A DNA stretch of 64,000 nt from Agathobaculum ammoniilyticum (lineage in GTDB: Bacteria; Bacillota; Clostridia; Oscillospirales; Butyricicoccaceae): assembly GCF_025567315.1 (NCBI RefSeq), contig NZ_JAOQJE010000010.1:58886-122885 (forward strand), written 5' to 3'. Below the pieces are notes generated by a model that was given only the letters and a program-made list of their open reading frames with translations, searched no databases and was not told the origin of the DNA. Below, piece by piece: positions 15,598-26,667 of this stretch. The number at the start of each line of letters is the position of its first letter. Position 1 is the first letter of the stretch. The translations under genes were made by a program, and so were the position numbers.

Positions 15598-16986
15598 TTG
15601 GAACAGGAAAACAAAATGGGTTCGGCACGCATGGGGCCGCTGATTTTCTCCATGGCGCTGCCCGCGATGATCTCCATGCTGATTAACGCGCTGTACAATA
15701 TTGTTGACAGCATCTTTGTCGCGCAGTATTCGCAGAGCGCGCTGGCCGCGGTTTCGCTGGTTTTTCCCTTGCAGCAATTGGTTATTGCGATCGGCGTGGG
15801 AACGGGCGTGGGCGTCAACTCACTGATCTCGCGCCGTTTGGGTGAAAAGCGGCAGCTGCACGCGGATTCCGCCGCGGAGCATGGCATTGCGCTGGCGGTT
15901 ATCGGCGGCCTGGCGTTCGTTGTCGTCGGCTTTGTGCTGGCGCCGCCGTTCCTTGGCGCGTTCGGTTCCGCGCCCGATGTATATGAGCAGGCGGTGCAGT
16001 ATTCGCAGGTCGCGGTCGGGATGAGCTTTTTCGTCATGATTTCCATGATGTGCGAGAAAATACAGCAATCCACCGGCAACATGATTATCCCGATGTGCCA
16101 GGGATTGACCGGCGCGATCATCAACATCATTCTTGACCCGCTGATGATCTTCGGCATCGGCCCGTTTCCGGAAATGGGCGTATACGGTGCGGCCGCCGCA
16201 ACTGTGATTGGACAGGTGTTTGGCATGCTGATCGGGCTGTGGGGCGTCTTTATCCACCAAAAGGTGCTCAGGATAAAGATGCGGGAGTTCAAGTGGCGCC
16301 TGCAGACTGTGAAAGACATTTACCGTGTCGGCCTGCCGGGCATCGTTATGCAGAGCGTGGTTTCGGTGATGACAGCCGGCATGAACGCCATCCTGATCAG
16401 CTTTTCGCAGACCGCGGTCAACGTTCTGGCGGTTTACTTCAAGCTGCAGACATTCGTGTTTATGCCGGTTTTCGGCCTGAACCAAGGCGCGCTGCCTGTT
16501 ATGGGCTACAACTACGGCGCGCGGAATAAGGGACGCCTGTTCGGCGCCTACAAGATTGCGCTGACCGCGGCGGTGGTCATTATGGGACTGGGGCTGGTGG
16601 TGTTCCAGGCGATTCCGGAAACCATGTTGATGATGTTCGTCGACCGCACGGACGCGGCCGCGGCGCGGGAGATGCTCGAGGTTGGCGTTCCGGCGCTCAG
16701 GATCATTAGCCTGTCGTTTATTGGCGCGGCGTTCGGCATCATCAACTCGACGCTGTTTCAGGCGACCGCACGCGGCCTCAACAGTCTGATCGTGTCGGTG
16801 TGCCGCCAACTCGTTATTATCCTTCCCGCAGCCTGGCTGCTGGGCAGATGGTTCGGACTGGGCGCGATCTGGTATTCGTTCCCGATTGCGGAGATCGCGG
16901 CGTTCTTTATCTCCTACGCGCTGCTGTGGAAGGAATACCGCACCGAGCTGCGTTTTTTGGGGATTGAAAAGGAGGGCAAGGCTTGA
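15598..16986 (+). CDS. MATE-family multidrug/metabolite exporter
   Basis: 462 residues, twelve predicted TM helices, MatE repeats (e.g. LPAMISMLINALYNIVDSIFVAQ near the N-terminus, GLPGIVMQSVVSVMTAGMNAIL in the second half). Substrate unknown. I place the start at TTG 15598: AGGGGG at 15585-15590 is then seven bases upstream, and the product begins MEQENKMG, as Clostridia MATE proteins commonly do. ATG 15592 would leave only one base of spacing. It ends inside the luxS start (TTGA overlap). Confidence 0.85.
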   Translation: MEQENKMGSARMGPLIFSMALPAMISMLINALYNIVDSIFVAQYSQSALAAVSLVFPLQQLVIAIGVGTGVGVNSLISRRLGEKRQLHADSAAEHGIALAVIGGLAFVVVGFVLAPPFLGAFGSAPDVYEQAVQYSQVAVGMSFFVMISMMCEKIQQSTGNMIIPMCQGLTGAIINIILDPLMIFGIGPFPEMGVYGAAAATVIGQVFGMLIGLWGVFIHQKVLRIKMREFKWRLQTVKDIYRVGLPGIVMQSVVSVMTAGMNAILISFSQTAVNVLAVYFKLQTFVFMPVFGLNQGALPVMGYNYGARNKGRLFGAYKIALTAAVVIMGLGLVVFQAIPETMLMMFVDRTDAAAAREMLEVGVPALRIISLSFIGAAFGIINSTLFQATARGLNSLIVSVCRQLVIILPAAWLLGRWFGLGAIWYSFPIAEIAAFFISYALLWKEYRTELRFLGIEKEGKA

Positions 16987-17441
16987 AACGGATCGCAAGC
17001 TTCGAGGTAAACCATGATAAGCTCAAGCCGGGGATGTATACCTCGCGCATCGATGGCGACGTGACGACCTACGACATCCGCATGGTGCATCCCAATGCGG
17101 GAACCTATATCGAGCCCGCGGCCGGTCACACGTTCGAGCATCTCTTTGCAACGTTCGCCCGCAATTCAGATTTTTCAGAAAAAATTATTTACTGCGGTCC
17201 CATGGGCTGCCAAACCGGATTTTATTTTTTGGTGCGGGATATGGAAGCGGCCGACGCGATCGCGCTGGCGCAGCGGACGATGGCGTTCATCGCCGGCTAT
17301 GAAGGCGGGATCCCGGGCGCGAGCCGCGTCGAGTGCGGCAATTACCGGCTGCACGATCTGGCGGGCGCAAAAAGGCTCGCTGCGTCCATGATTCCCGTGC
17401 TTGCGGGCTGGACCGAAGAAAAACTGGTATATGAAAAATAA
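16983..17441 (+). CDS. luxS: S-ribosylhomocysteine lyase (LuxS)
   Basis: 152 residues. Cleaves S-ribosylhomocysteine to homocysteine and DPD, the AI-2 precursor. Metal ligands His49 and His53 (HTFEHL, Phe instead of the usual Leu) and Cys118 (VECGNY) are present, as is the catalytic Cys76 (GPMGC). It starts at TTG 16983, overlapping the MATE stop by four bases, with AAGGAGGGC 7-8 bases before, so it is translationally coupled to the exporter. Both genes start with TTG. Confidence 0.93.
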   Translation: MKRIASFEVNHDKLKPGMYTSRIDGDVTTYDIRMVHPNAGTYIEPAAGHTFEHLFATFARNSDFSEKIIYCGPMGCQTGFYFLVRDMEAADAIALAQRTMAFIAGYEGGIPGASRVECGNYRLHDLAGAKRLAASMIPVLAGWTEEKLVYEK

Positions 17442-17444
17442 TGC

Positions 17445-17473
17445 TTGCATTTTGGCGGTTGCTGTGGTATCAT
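17445..17473 (+). promoter_or_regulatory. rpmE promoter
   Basis: TTGCAT (17445-17450), 17-bp spacer, extended -10 TGG-TATCAT (17468-17473), only a few bases after luxS. Confidence 0.75.
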
Positions 17474-17529
17474 AATTTTACGACTGTAAGAGGTTTAATG
17501 CGACTTACCGTGGAAAGAGGTGAAACAAC

Positions 17530-17733
17530 ATGAAACAGGGCATCCATCCCGAGTACAAGCAGACCACGATCCGCTGTGCCTGCGGCAATGTCATTGAGAC
17601 CGGCTCCACCAAGGAGAACATCGTCGTTGACGTTTGCTCCAAGTGCCACCCCTTCTTCACGGGCAAGCAGAAGCTGGTAGACACCGGCGGACGTGTTGAT
17701 CGCTTCAAGAAGCGTTTCAATCTGGATAAGTAA
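17530..17733 (+). CDS. rpmE: 50S ribosomal protein L31
   Basis: 67 residues, MKQGIHPEYK start typical of L31. It is the zinc-binding (C+) form: Cys16, Cys18, Cys36 and Cys39 in CAC...CSKC. RBS AAAGAGGTG. Monocistronic, with promoter and terminator of its own. Confidence 0.95.
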   Translation: MKQGIHPEYKQTTIRCACGNVIETGSTKENIVVDVCSKCHPFFTGKQKLVDTGGRVDRFKKRFNLDK

Positions 17734-17739
17734 AACGGG

Positions 17740-17775
17740 AAACCATCGAAACCTTTGTGTTCGATGGTTTTTTGT
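17740..17775 (+). terminator. rpmE terminator
   Basis: Stem AAACCATCGAA/TTCGATGGTTT followed by TTTTG. Confidence 0.85.
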
Positions 17776-17802
17776 TTCGTTATGCGGAGAGGAGGAAACC
17801 GT

Positions 17803-19089
17803 ATGACCGAAAACCAAATCGAAAGCAGGGTGGAGCGCGCGGTGCTGGTCGGCCTGTCCTGTCCGGGCTTTACCGCCGAGCAGGACGCGGACGAACGCAC
17901 GATGGCAGAGCTGAAAGCGCTGGCCGAAACCGCCGGAGCCGAGGCGGCAGCCATGACGCTGCAGCGCAGGCCGGCGCCGGACGCGCGTACGTTCATCGGG
18001 GAGGGCAAGGCCGAGGAGGTGCGACAGCTTGCAGAAGCGAACGAGGCCGCGCTTATTTTGTTCGATAACGAGCTGTCGCCTTCCCAGATGCGGAACCTGG
18101 AGGAGCTGACCAAATGCACGGTGCTCGACCGTTCGGCGCTGATCTTGGACATCTTCGCGCAACGCGCCCGCACGGGCGAGGGTAAGCTGCAGGTCGAGCT
18201 GGCGCAGTACCAGTATATACTGCCGCGGCTGGCCGGTATGTGGACGCATCTGGTGCGGCAGACAGCCGGCGGCGGCAAAAGCCCGATCGGCACGCGCGGC
18301 CCCGGCGAAACCCAACTGGAAACCGACCGCCGCCATATCCGCCGCCGCATCGACAAGCTGAAAGAGGATTTGGAGCAGGTGCGCCAGGTGCGTGCTGTGC
18401 AGCGGCGCCAGCGCAAAAAGACCGAGATGCCGCTGGTCGCGATTGTGGGTTATACCAACGCGGGGAAATCCACGTTGCTCAACGCCCTGACCGGAGCGGG
18501 CATTCCGGCAAACGACAGGCTGTTTGACACACTTGACCCGACAACGCGCAAAAAAAGGATATCGGACACACAGGAGATCCTGCTGTCTGATACGGTCGGC
18601 TTTATCCGCAAGCTGCCGCACCATCTGGTTTCCGCATTCAAGGCGACGCTTGAGGAGCTGGCCTATGCCGACCTGCTGCTGCATGTGGTCGATGTTTCGG
18701 ACGAGGACTGGGAGCAGCAGGCAGAAACCGTGGAAAAGGTGGTCGCCCAACTCGGCGCGCAGGATATTCCGCGCGTAATGGTATATAACAAGGCCGACAA
18801 ATGCGCGCCGGATACGCTTCCGTTTTACCGGCCGGACGAGGGCGTCGCGATCTCCGCGAAAACCGGAGAGGGGCTGGATGCGCTGCTCGCGGCGATCGAG
18901 CGCGCGCTCGGCCGCGGCAAGCACAGGGTGTGCCTACGCATCCCGTACAGCGATGGGGCGGTGCTGGATATGTTGCACCGCGAGGCACAGGTCGAAGCGG
19001 TCGAATACGCAGCAGACGGCACGGTGGTCCGCGCGGTCGTGGATGACAAGACCTACGGCAGGGTAGCGGAATACCTGGCAGAGGAATGA
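17803..19089 (+). CDS. hflX: GTPase HflX
   Basis: 428 residues. Ribosome-associated GTPase that splits stalled or stress-damaged ribosomes. N-terminal HflX domain with RRPAPDARTFIGEGKAEE and DNELSPSQMRNLE; the GPGETQLETDRR linker; GTPase motifs GYTNAGKSTLLNAL (G1), DTVGFIRKLP (G3) and NKAD (G4). ATG 17803 follows GAGAGGAGG; longer versions lack a site. Followed after 42 bases by the yigZ-type gene. Confidence 0.93.
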   Translation: MTENQIESRVERAVLVGLSCPGFTAEQDADERTMAELKALAETAGAEAAAMTLQRRPAPDARTFIGEGKAEEVRQLAEANEAALILFDNELSPSQMRNLEELTKCTVLDRSALILDIFAQRARTGEGKLQVELAQYQYILPRLAGMWTHLVRQTAGGGKSPIGTRGPGETQLETDRRHIRRRIDKLKEDLEQVRQVRAVQRRQRKKTEMPLVAIVGYTNAGKSTLLNALTGAGIPANDRLFDTLDPTTRKKRISDTQEILLSDTVGFIRKLPHHLVSAFKATLEELAYADLLLHVVDVSDEDWEQQAETVEKVVAQLGAQDIPRVMVYNKADKCAPDTLPFYRPDEGVAISAKTGEGLDALLAAIERALGRGKHRVCLRIPYSDGAVLDMLHREAQVEAVEYAADGTVVRAVVDDKTYGRVAEYLAEE

Positions 19090-19131
19090 TGCGGGTGATG
19101 GGGATACCCAACCGCGCACGGGGATAGAAGT

Positions 19132-19767
19132 ATGGGAAAAGACTACTTTGTGCCGTTTTCCGAATACGGCGAGGACAAGTTTGAAGAAAAGCATTCCAAA
19201 TTCACCGGCCGCCTGTGGCGCGTGGAAAGCGCGGAGCAGGCGGTGGCACGGGTCAAACAGATGCGTGATGCGCACTGGGATGCTACGCACAACTGCTGGG
19301 CCTATATCATACGGGAAGGCAACCTGATGCGCTACTCGGACGACGGGGAGCCGCAGGGTACAGCGGGGATGCCTATTTTGGACGTGTTGCGGCACGAAAA
19401 GCTGGAAAACGTCTGCTGCGTGGTCACGCGGTATTTCGGCGGGATACTGCTTGGCACCGGCGGGCTGGTGCGCGCCTACACCAAAGGGGCGCAGCTTGCA
19501 GTCGCGGCGGCGGGCGTCCAGCGGATGAGCCTGTACAGCGTGCTGCTGATTGCCTGCCCGTACCACTTGTATGAGGTGGTGACGCACCTGCTGCCGGACT
19601 ATGACTGCTCGATTGAGGAGACGGATTATGGCGTGGACGTCACGCTGACCTGCACGGTGCCGGCGGGCGGGGAGCAGGCGCTGAACGAGGCGCTGGCCGA
19701 GGCTACTGCAGGTTCGGTCTACGCCGAGGTGGTGGAAACCAAATTCATGGGCCGGCGAGTCCGATAG
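19132..19767 (+). CDS. YigZ/IMPACT-family protein (UPF0029)
   Basis: 211 residues. N-terminal IMPACT domain with KHSKFTGRLW, ATHNCWAYII, SDDGEPQGTAGMPIL and VVTRYFGGILLGTGGLVRAY, the family signature; C-terminal DUF1949-type alpha/beta domain. Bacterial role unsettled (translation-linked regulation suggested by the eukaryotic homologue). Probably transcribed with hflX. Confidence 0.85.
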   Translation: MGKDYFVPFSEYGEDKFEEKHSKFTGRLWRVESAEQAVARVKQMRDAHWDATHNCWAYIIREGNLMRYSDDGEPQGTAGMPILDVLRHEKLENVCCVVTRYFGGILLGTGGLVRAYTKGAQLAVAAAGVQRMSLYSVLLIACPYHLYEVVTHLLPDYDCSIEETDYGVDVTLTCTVPAGGEQALNEALAEATAGSVYAEVVETKFMGRRVR

Positions 19768-19878
19768 GGCGCCGGCGGCTTGGATTTTTCTAAAAAAATT
19801 TTTGAAAAGAAAGAGGAAAACGCAGTTCCATCTGGTATTTTTATTATATAGGCAATTCTGGCAGGGAGAGTGGAGCGT

Positions 19879-20880
19879 ATGACTGTTCGTGAACAGCAGC
19901 AGGAAAGGGAACGGCTGACCTTGGCCAATTGGGCAACAAAGTCCTACGCTTCCAGGGGCCGGCAGCGGCCGATGGAGGAATGCCCGTACCGCACCTGCTT
20001 CCAGCGCGACAGGGATCGCATCATTCACTCCAAGGCGTTCCGGCGACTGTCCAACAAGACACAGGTATTCATTTCGCCGGAGGGCGACCACTATCGGGCG
20101 CGGCTGACGCATACGCTGGAGGTGGCGCAGATCGCGCGGACGGTCGCGCGGGCGCTGCGGCTGAACGAGGATTTGACGGAAGCGATCGCGCTGGGGCATG
20201 ACCTGGGGCATACGCCGTTCGGGCATGCCGGCGAGCGAGCGCTGGACGAGGTCTGCCCGTTCGGGTTCCGGCATAATGAGCAGAGCCTGCGTATGATCGA
20301 CCGGATTGAGGACCTGAACCTCACCTGGGAGGTGCGCGACGGTATCGTGTGCCATACGGGCGGCAGGAAGGCGGATACGCCGGAGGGCCGTATCATCCAT
20401 TTCGCGGACCGGATCGCCTACATTAACCACGACATCGACGACGCGATCCGCGGGGGACTGATCCGCGCGGCGGATATTCCGCGCCGCCTGCTCGACAGCT
20501 TGGGCGATACCCATGGGCGGCGCATTGACACGATGGTGACCGCCATGATCTCCTATGGGCAGCAGCATCGGGAGATTGGCATGGACGAAAAGACGCACCA
20601 CGAAATGCTCGAGCTGCGCCAGTTTATGTTTGACTATGTATACCAGGGGACAGAGGCGCAGAGCGAGGAGCAGCGCGCGAAAAATATGTTGCGCAGCCTG
20701 TATGAATATTTTGTCGAACATCCGGACGAGCTGCCGAGCGATTATTTTGTCCTGATGACGCAGGGCGATCCGCTCGAGCGCGTTGTATGCGATTATATCG
20801 CCTGCATGACCGACCGGTACTCGATTTCCACCTATAAAAAATTATTTATTCCGAAAAGCTGGAATAAGATTGAAGATTGA
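19879..20880 (+). CDS. dgt: dNTP triphosphohydrolase (dGTPase-like)
   Basis: 333 residues, HD-domain enzyme that removes triphosphate from dNTPs. Metal-binding His/Asp residues appear in RLTHTLEVAQIA, GHDLGHTPFGHAGE and the later IHFADRIAYINHDIDD. N-terminal SRGRQRPMEECPYRTCFQRDRDRIIHS is typical. ATG 19879 chosen over GTG 19870. It lies directly upstream of dnaG-rpoD, a recurring arrangement in Gram-positives. Confidence 0.9.
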   Translation: MTVREQQQERERLTLANWATKSYASRGRQRPMEECPYRTCFQRDRDRIIHSKAFRRLSNKTQVFISPEGDHYRARLTHTLEVAQIARTVARALRLNEDLTEAIALGHDLGHTPFGHAGERALDEVCPFGFRHNEQSLRMIDRIEDLNLTWEVRDGIVCHTGGRKADTPEGRIIHFADRIAYINHDIDDAIRGGLIRAADIPRRLLDSLGDTHGRRIDTMVTAMISYGQQHREIGMDEKTHHEMLELRQFMFDYVYQGTEAQSEEQRAKNMLRSLYEYFVEHPDELPSDYFVLMTQGDPLERVVCDYIACMTDRYSISTYKKLFIPKSWNKIED

Positions 20881-20916
20881 CGAAAACGGTTAAGATAAAG
20901 GGAAGGAGGGGGCGCA

Positions 20917-22679
20917 ATGCCGTTTGACCGCGTGTTTTTGGACGAGCTTTCCGCGCGGAATGACATCGTGGATATTGTTTCGCAGTACGTGCAGCTGAAA
21001 AAAAGTGGCGCAAATTATTTCGGTCTCTGCCCTTTCCACAATGAAAAGACCGCTTCGTTTTCTGTTTCTCCGGACAAGCAGATTTTCCACTGCTTCGGCT
21101 GTGGCGCGGGCGGGGGCGTGATCACGTTCGTGATGAAAGCCGAGGGGCTGGAATTCCCTGATGCGGTGCGCTTCCTGGCCGACCGCGCGGGCATGCAGGT
21201 ACCCGAGCAGGGGGAGGCGGAACGGAAAGCGGCGCGCCACCGCGAGCGGCTGTATGCGCTCTGCAAGGATGCGGCGCGGTTCTATTACCAGACGTTATGG
21301 CAGCCGGAGCATCGGGCGGCGCAGCAGTATTTCATTGGCCGCGGCCTGCACCGGCGCGTTATGAATCAGTTCGGGCTGGGCTATGCGCCCGACTCCTTCC
21401 ACGCGCTGATCGACGCAATGACCGCCAAGGGCTATACGCGGGAAGAACTGATGGATGCCGGACTGGTCAGCCGTAGCGAAAAGGGGAGGATTTACGACCG
21501 CTTCCGGAACCGCGTCATGTTCCCGATCATTGATGTGCGCGGCAATGTGATCGCGTTCGGCGGGCGGGTGATGGATGATTCCAAGCCCAAATACCTCAAT
21601 TCCCCTGAAACGCTGATTTTTCATAAAAGCCGCAACCTGTTTGCGCTGAATCTGGCCAAGACGACGAAGAACGGGTATTTTATCCTCGCGGAAGGGTATA
21701 TGGATGTGATCGCGCTGCATCAGGCGGGCTTCGACTCCGCCGTGGCCTCGCTCGGCACATCGCTGACCGAGGAGCAGGCGCGTATCATTGCGCGCCACAC
21801 GGATCAGATCGTGATTTCCTATGACGCGGACGGCGCGGGACAGGCCGCCGCACAGCGCGCGATCGATATTCTGAAAAAATGCGACCTGCAGGTTAAGGTG
21901 CTGAAAATACCGGGCGCCAAGGATCCGGATGAATTTATCAAGGCCAAGGGGGCGGACGCGTTCCGCGCGATCATTGATCGGAGCGAAAACCACAACGCCT
22001 ACCGGCTGGAGCAGATCGCGGCCAAATACGATCTGGAGGACGACGAGGCGCGCGTACTGTTCCTGCGGGATGCGGCGCGTATGCTCGCGGGCATCGAAAG
22101 CTCGATCGAGCGCGAGGTATACGCGGGACGCGCCGCCAAAATGGCGGGCGTAACGGCGGAGGCTATGAATATCGAGGTGCGGCGGGAGCTTGGTATCCGG
22201 CGTAAGCGGCGGCAGGCCGCGGAGCGCCGCGAGATCCGCTCGCCGGTCGGCATGGCGCAGCCAAAGGACCGGACGCTGGCCTATACGGATGTAAAATCCG
22301 CGAAAGCGGAGGAAAATGTGCTGCGGCTCCTGTTCTCCGATCAAAAGCTGATCGCGGGGATGGAAAAGGAAGTGCCGCCGGCATGGTTTTCCGCGCCGGT
22401 ACTGCGTAAGATATATGAGCGGGTGCTGGCGCTCGATCGGGAGGGGCAGATTGTCGACGTACTGCCGTTCGAGGGTTGGCTTGAGCCGAATGAAATGAGC
22501 CTTTTATCTTCGATTCTGGAGCAGAGCCTGCCTGCCGGCGAGCAGAGGCAGGCGCTGCACGAGTACATAGATACCATAAGAATGCAGCGTGTCAGGGATG
22601 GTACGATTCAGGAAGCGGGCGAGGACCCGCTGCTTACCTTTGGACGCATTAAAAAACAAAACGCGGGAGGACAAACGAT

Positions 22680-22683
<4 letters not shown>
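20917..22683 (+). CDS. dnaG: DNA primase
   Basis: 588 residues. Synthesises RNA primers at the replication fork. Zinc-binding domain Cys38, His41, Cys59, Cys62 (CPFH...CFGC); TOPRIM core ILAEGYMDVIAL with the acidic SYDADGAGQ; C-terminal helicase-binding domain from about residue 450. RBS GGAAGGAGGGGG. Its TGA overlaps the rpoD ATG by four bases. Confidence 0.95.
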
Positions 22684-23912
<1,229 letters not shown>

Positions 23913-23962
23913 CGCGGGCTGCTGCCCGGCGTTCAGGGATAACGCGCACTGCGGTTACATCA

Positions 23963-24000
23963 AAAAAGCACCGGAAAAGCTTGTTTCCGGTGCTTTTTGC
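23963..24000 (+). terminator. rpoD operon terminator
   Basis: 15-bp stem AAAAAGCACCGGAAA and complement, 6-nt loop, T-tract in the right arm. Confidence 0.9.
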
Positions 24001-24058
24001 CTGTCGGTGCAGAGGGAGAAAGGGATAGGCGCGCGGAACGACGAGAGGCCTTAAGCTG

Positions 24059-24721
24059 TCAGCAGCGCTCAATCAGCCAATGGAACAGGGGAAGGTGGTT
24101 CGCGCCCGCCACATCTTCGCAGAAGGGCGGCACCATGCGTTCGGGATGCCACTGCACGCCAAGGATAGGGGCGGTGGCGTGCATAAGCGCCTCGATGATG
24201 CCGTCGCTGGCACGCGCGGCGGTTTGGAGGCAGGGCGCGGGCTGATCGACCGCCTGGTGATGGTAACTGTTGACCGTGGGGGCCGGCCCCACGAGTGCAG
24301 AAAGCGCGCCGGTACAGCGGATGCCGTGGCAGCCGCCGCTGTGCGCGGGGATATCCTGATGCAGCGTGCCGCCGAGAAAGACGTTGATCACCTGGACGCC
24401 GCGGCAGATGCCGAGGATGGGCTTGCGGCGGCGGTAAAAGTCCTCGAAGAGTGCCCGCTCCTCCTTGTCACGCACCGGATCAACCGAAAGCGCGGCGTTT
24501 TGGACGCTTTGCCCGAAACAGGAGGGATGGATGTCACCGCCGCCGGCGAGCAACAGCCCGTCGCAGCGGGCGGCAAGGCAGGCGGATGGGCCACCTGTAT
24601 ACAATACGCCCGCCGCGCCAGCGCCGCCCAGACAGGCGCCGTACAGCGCGGATTGCTGTCGTGACATGGATAAATTGCCCATTACGCGGCTGCTGGAAAT
24701 TAAAATCAGTGGATGTTGCAC
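24059..24721 (-). CDS. Class I glutamine amidotransferase-like hydrolase (peptidase C26)
   Basis: 220 residues resembling gamma-glutamyl-GABA hydrolase (PuuD) and related C26 enzymes. Nucleophile Cys in ILGICRGVQVINVFLGG, partner His/Glu in GVQWHPE, and the LLLAGGGDIHPS loop. Substrate unproven. The GTG start at 24721 is fixed by AGGAGGAG six bases before it. Divergent from the phosphate cotransporter gene, sharing about 110 bp of promoter DNA. Confidence 0.8.
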   Translation of the reverse strand: MQHPLILISSSRVMGNLSMSRQQSALYGACLGGAGAAGVLYTGGPSACLAARCDGLLLAGGGDIHPSCFGQSVQNAALSVDPVRDKEERALFEDFYRRRKPILGICRGVQVINVFLGGTLHQDIPAHSGGCHGIRCTGALSALVGPAPTVNSYHHQAVDQPAPCLQTAARASDGIIEALMHATAPILGVQWHPERMVPPFCEDVAGANHLPLFHWLIERC

Positions 24722-24748
24722 AGCTTTCTCCTCCTATGCCTTTTTTCG

Positions 24749-24777
24749 TTGACAGGGCAATATAGAATCATTATACT
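24749..24777 (+). promoter_or_regulatory. Promoter of the Na/Pi cotransporter
   Basis: TTGACA (24749-24754), 17-bp spacer, TATACT (24772-24777). Confidence 0.85.
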
Positions 24778-24834
24778 TAAATTGTATGGGAAAAATAAAA
24801 ATGAAGTTAAGGGTATGTGAAACGGAGGAAGCGC

Positions 24835-26622
24835 ATGGAGTTCAATGTGCTGTCGGTCGTACAGTTGGTAGGCGGCTTGGCGCTGTTTATTTACGGTATG
24901 ACCACCATGGGAAAGGGTTTGGAGCGCGCGGCCGGCTCTAAGCTTGAAAAAACGCTGGAAAAAATGACCGGCAATGTGTTTAAGGCGCTGCTGATGGGGA
25001 TGGTAGTCACCATGGTCATCCAGTCCTCTTCAGCGACGACGGTCATGGTGGTCGGCTTTGTAAACGCTGGCATAATGTCTTTGCGGCAGTCTGTCGGTGT
25101 TATTTTGGGCGCGAATATCGGTACCACGATCACCGCGCAGATTCTGCGGCTGGACAGCGGCGGCGAGATAGGCGGCAATCTGTTCATGCAGATGCTCAAG
25201 CCGAAAAACCTCGCCTTTCTGATTGTCCTGGCCGGTGTTATCATTATGATGCTCGCCAAAAAGCGCAGGACCCGTGATATCGCGGATATCTTTTCCGGAT
25301 TCGGCATTCTGTTTATCGGTATGTCCACGATGGAAAGCGCGGTCGCGCCTCTGGCTGATCTGCCCCAGTTCGCACAGTTGTTCGCGACGATTGCAAACCC
25401 CGTGCTCGGCGTCCTGGTTGGCGCGGGCGTAACGGCGATCATCCAGTCCTCGTCCGCATCGGTCGGCATTTTGCAGGCGCTGTCCACAACGGGCGCGATC
25501 ACCTATGCCGCCGCGATACCGATTATCCTAGGTCAGAACATCGGCACCTGCATCACGGCGTTCCTGTCGTCGATCGGCGGTTCCAAAAACGCCCGCCGAA
25601 CCGCGATGGTGCATTTTTACTTCAACCTGATCGGCTCGATCGTGTTTTTGGTCGTCATTTATTCTATCCAGTACACGGTCGGCTTCTCGTTCTGGAATTC
25701 GGCGATCGATAAGGGCGGCATCGCCAATTTCCACACGCTGTTCAATGTCACCTGCACGATTCTGTTCCTGCCGTTTACCAAACTGCTGGTGCATCTGGCG
25801 GAATGGAGCGTTCCGTCGGGCGAGCAGCAGGAGGACCCACTGGCGCGTTTGGAGCCCCGCTTCCTGACGACACCGTCGCTGGCCCTGGAGCAGGCGCAGC
25901 GCTGCATTGCGGATATGGGCGATGCGGCCAAGCAGAACCTGCAGCTGGCCACCGAGCCGCTGTTTGACAAAAGCGCGCCGAACGAAAGCCTGTTCAGGGA
26001 GCATGAGAGCTTTTTGGACCGTGCCGAGGTAGAGGTCGCGCGGTATCTGACCAATATCCACAATATCCGTTCGGTCGACCAGCGGCGCCAGTTAGCGGAG
26101 ATGATGCACTCGCTGTCCGATTTCGAAAAGATTGGGGACTACGCGCAGAATATCTTTGACCGCGCGGAGGAATTCCGGCAAAGCGATCTGTCGTTCTCGG
26201 AAACCGCGGCGCAGGAGCTGCATACCATGTGCCAAGCGGTCGGTGAGGCGCTTGACCTGACCGTTGAGGGGTATGTGACGCGGTCGGTTTCTATCGCGCG
26301 CACGGTCGAGCCGGTGGAAGAGGTCGTGGATACGCTCAAGGAGCGGCTGAAAAGCAACCACATTCAGCGCTTGGGGAATAATGAATGCACGATGCAGATC
26401 GGCATCCATTTCCTTGATATCGTGCATGATCTGGAAAAAATCAGCGACCATTGTTCGAATATTGCGATTTATACGATCCAGCTTGGCGAGGGCGCCGAGG
26501 AGTTCGATACGCATGAATACGCCAAGGAGGGCTACCGGTCCACGCCGCAATTCGCGGAAAAGCTGCGCTATTATCAGCAGAAATACCTGACGCAGATCCA
26601 GGCGGCACAGGAAAAGGCCTAA
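24835..26622 (+). CDS. Na+/phosphate cotransporter with PhoU-like domain
   Basis: 595 residues, NptA/YjbB type. The membrane part (1-320) has the paired signature repeats QSSSATTVMVVGFVNAG and QSSSASVGILQALSTTG, and GANIGTT/GQNIGTC. The C-terminal 230 residues are PhoU-like helices (ARYLTNIHNIRS, SDFEKIGDYAQNI, ISDHCSNIAIY). Likely low-affinity phosphate transport or phosphate homeostasis. ATG 24835 after GGAGGAAGC; GTG 24817 is less suited. Single gene with strong promoter and terminator. Confidence 0.9.
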   Translation: MEFNVLSVVQLVGGLALFIYGMTTMGKGLERAAGSKLEKTLEKMTGNVFKALLMGMVVTMVIQSSSATTVMVVGFVNAGIMSLRQSVGVILGANIGTTITAQILRLDSGGEIGGNLFMQMLKPKNLAFLIVLAGVIIMMLAKKRRTRDIADIFSGFGILFIGMSTMESAVAPLADLPQFAQLFATIANPVLGVLVGAGVTAIIQSSSASVGILQALSTTGAITYAAAIPIILGQNIGTCITAFLSSIGGSKNARRTAMVHFYFNLIGSIVFLVVIYSIQYTVGFSFWNSAIDKGGIANFHTLFNVTCTILFLPFTKLLVHLAEWSVPSGEQQEDPLARLEPRFLTTPSLALEQAQRCIADMGDAAKQNLQLATEPLFDKSAPNESLFREHESFLDRAEVEVARYLTNIHNIRSVDQRRQLAEMMHSLSDFEKIGDYAQNIFDRAEEFRQSDLSFSETAAQELHTMCQAVGEALDLTVEGYVTRSVSIARTVEPVEEVVDTLKERLKSNHIQRLGNNECTMQIGIHFLDIVHDLEKISDHCSNIAIYTIQLGEGAEEFDTHEYAKEGYRSTPQFAEKLRYYQQKYLTQIQAAQEKA

Positions 26623-26633
26623 AGCAGTATATG

Positions 26634-26666
26634 AAAGCGCCGCGTTCGTTAGAACGCGGCGCTTTT
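26634..26666. terminator. Bidirectional terminator
   Basis: 14-bp stem AAAGCGCCGCGTTC/GAACGCGGCGCTTT, loop GTTA, between two convergent genes. Confidence 0.9.
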
Positions 26667-26667
26667 G

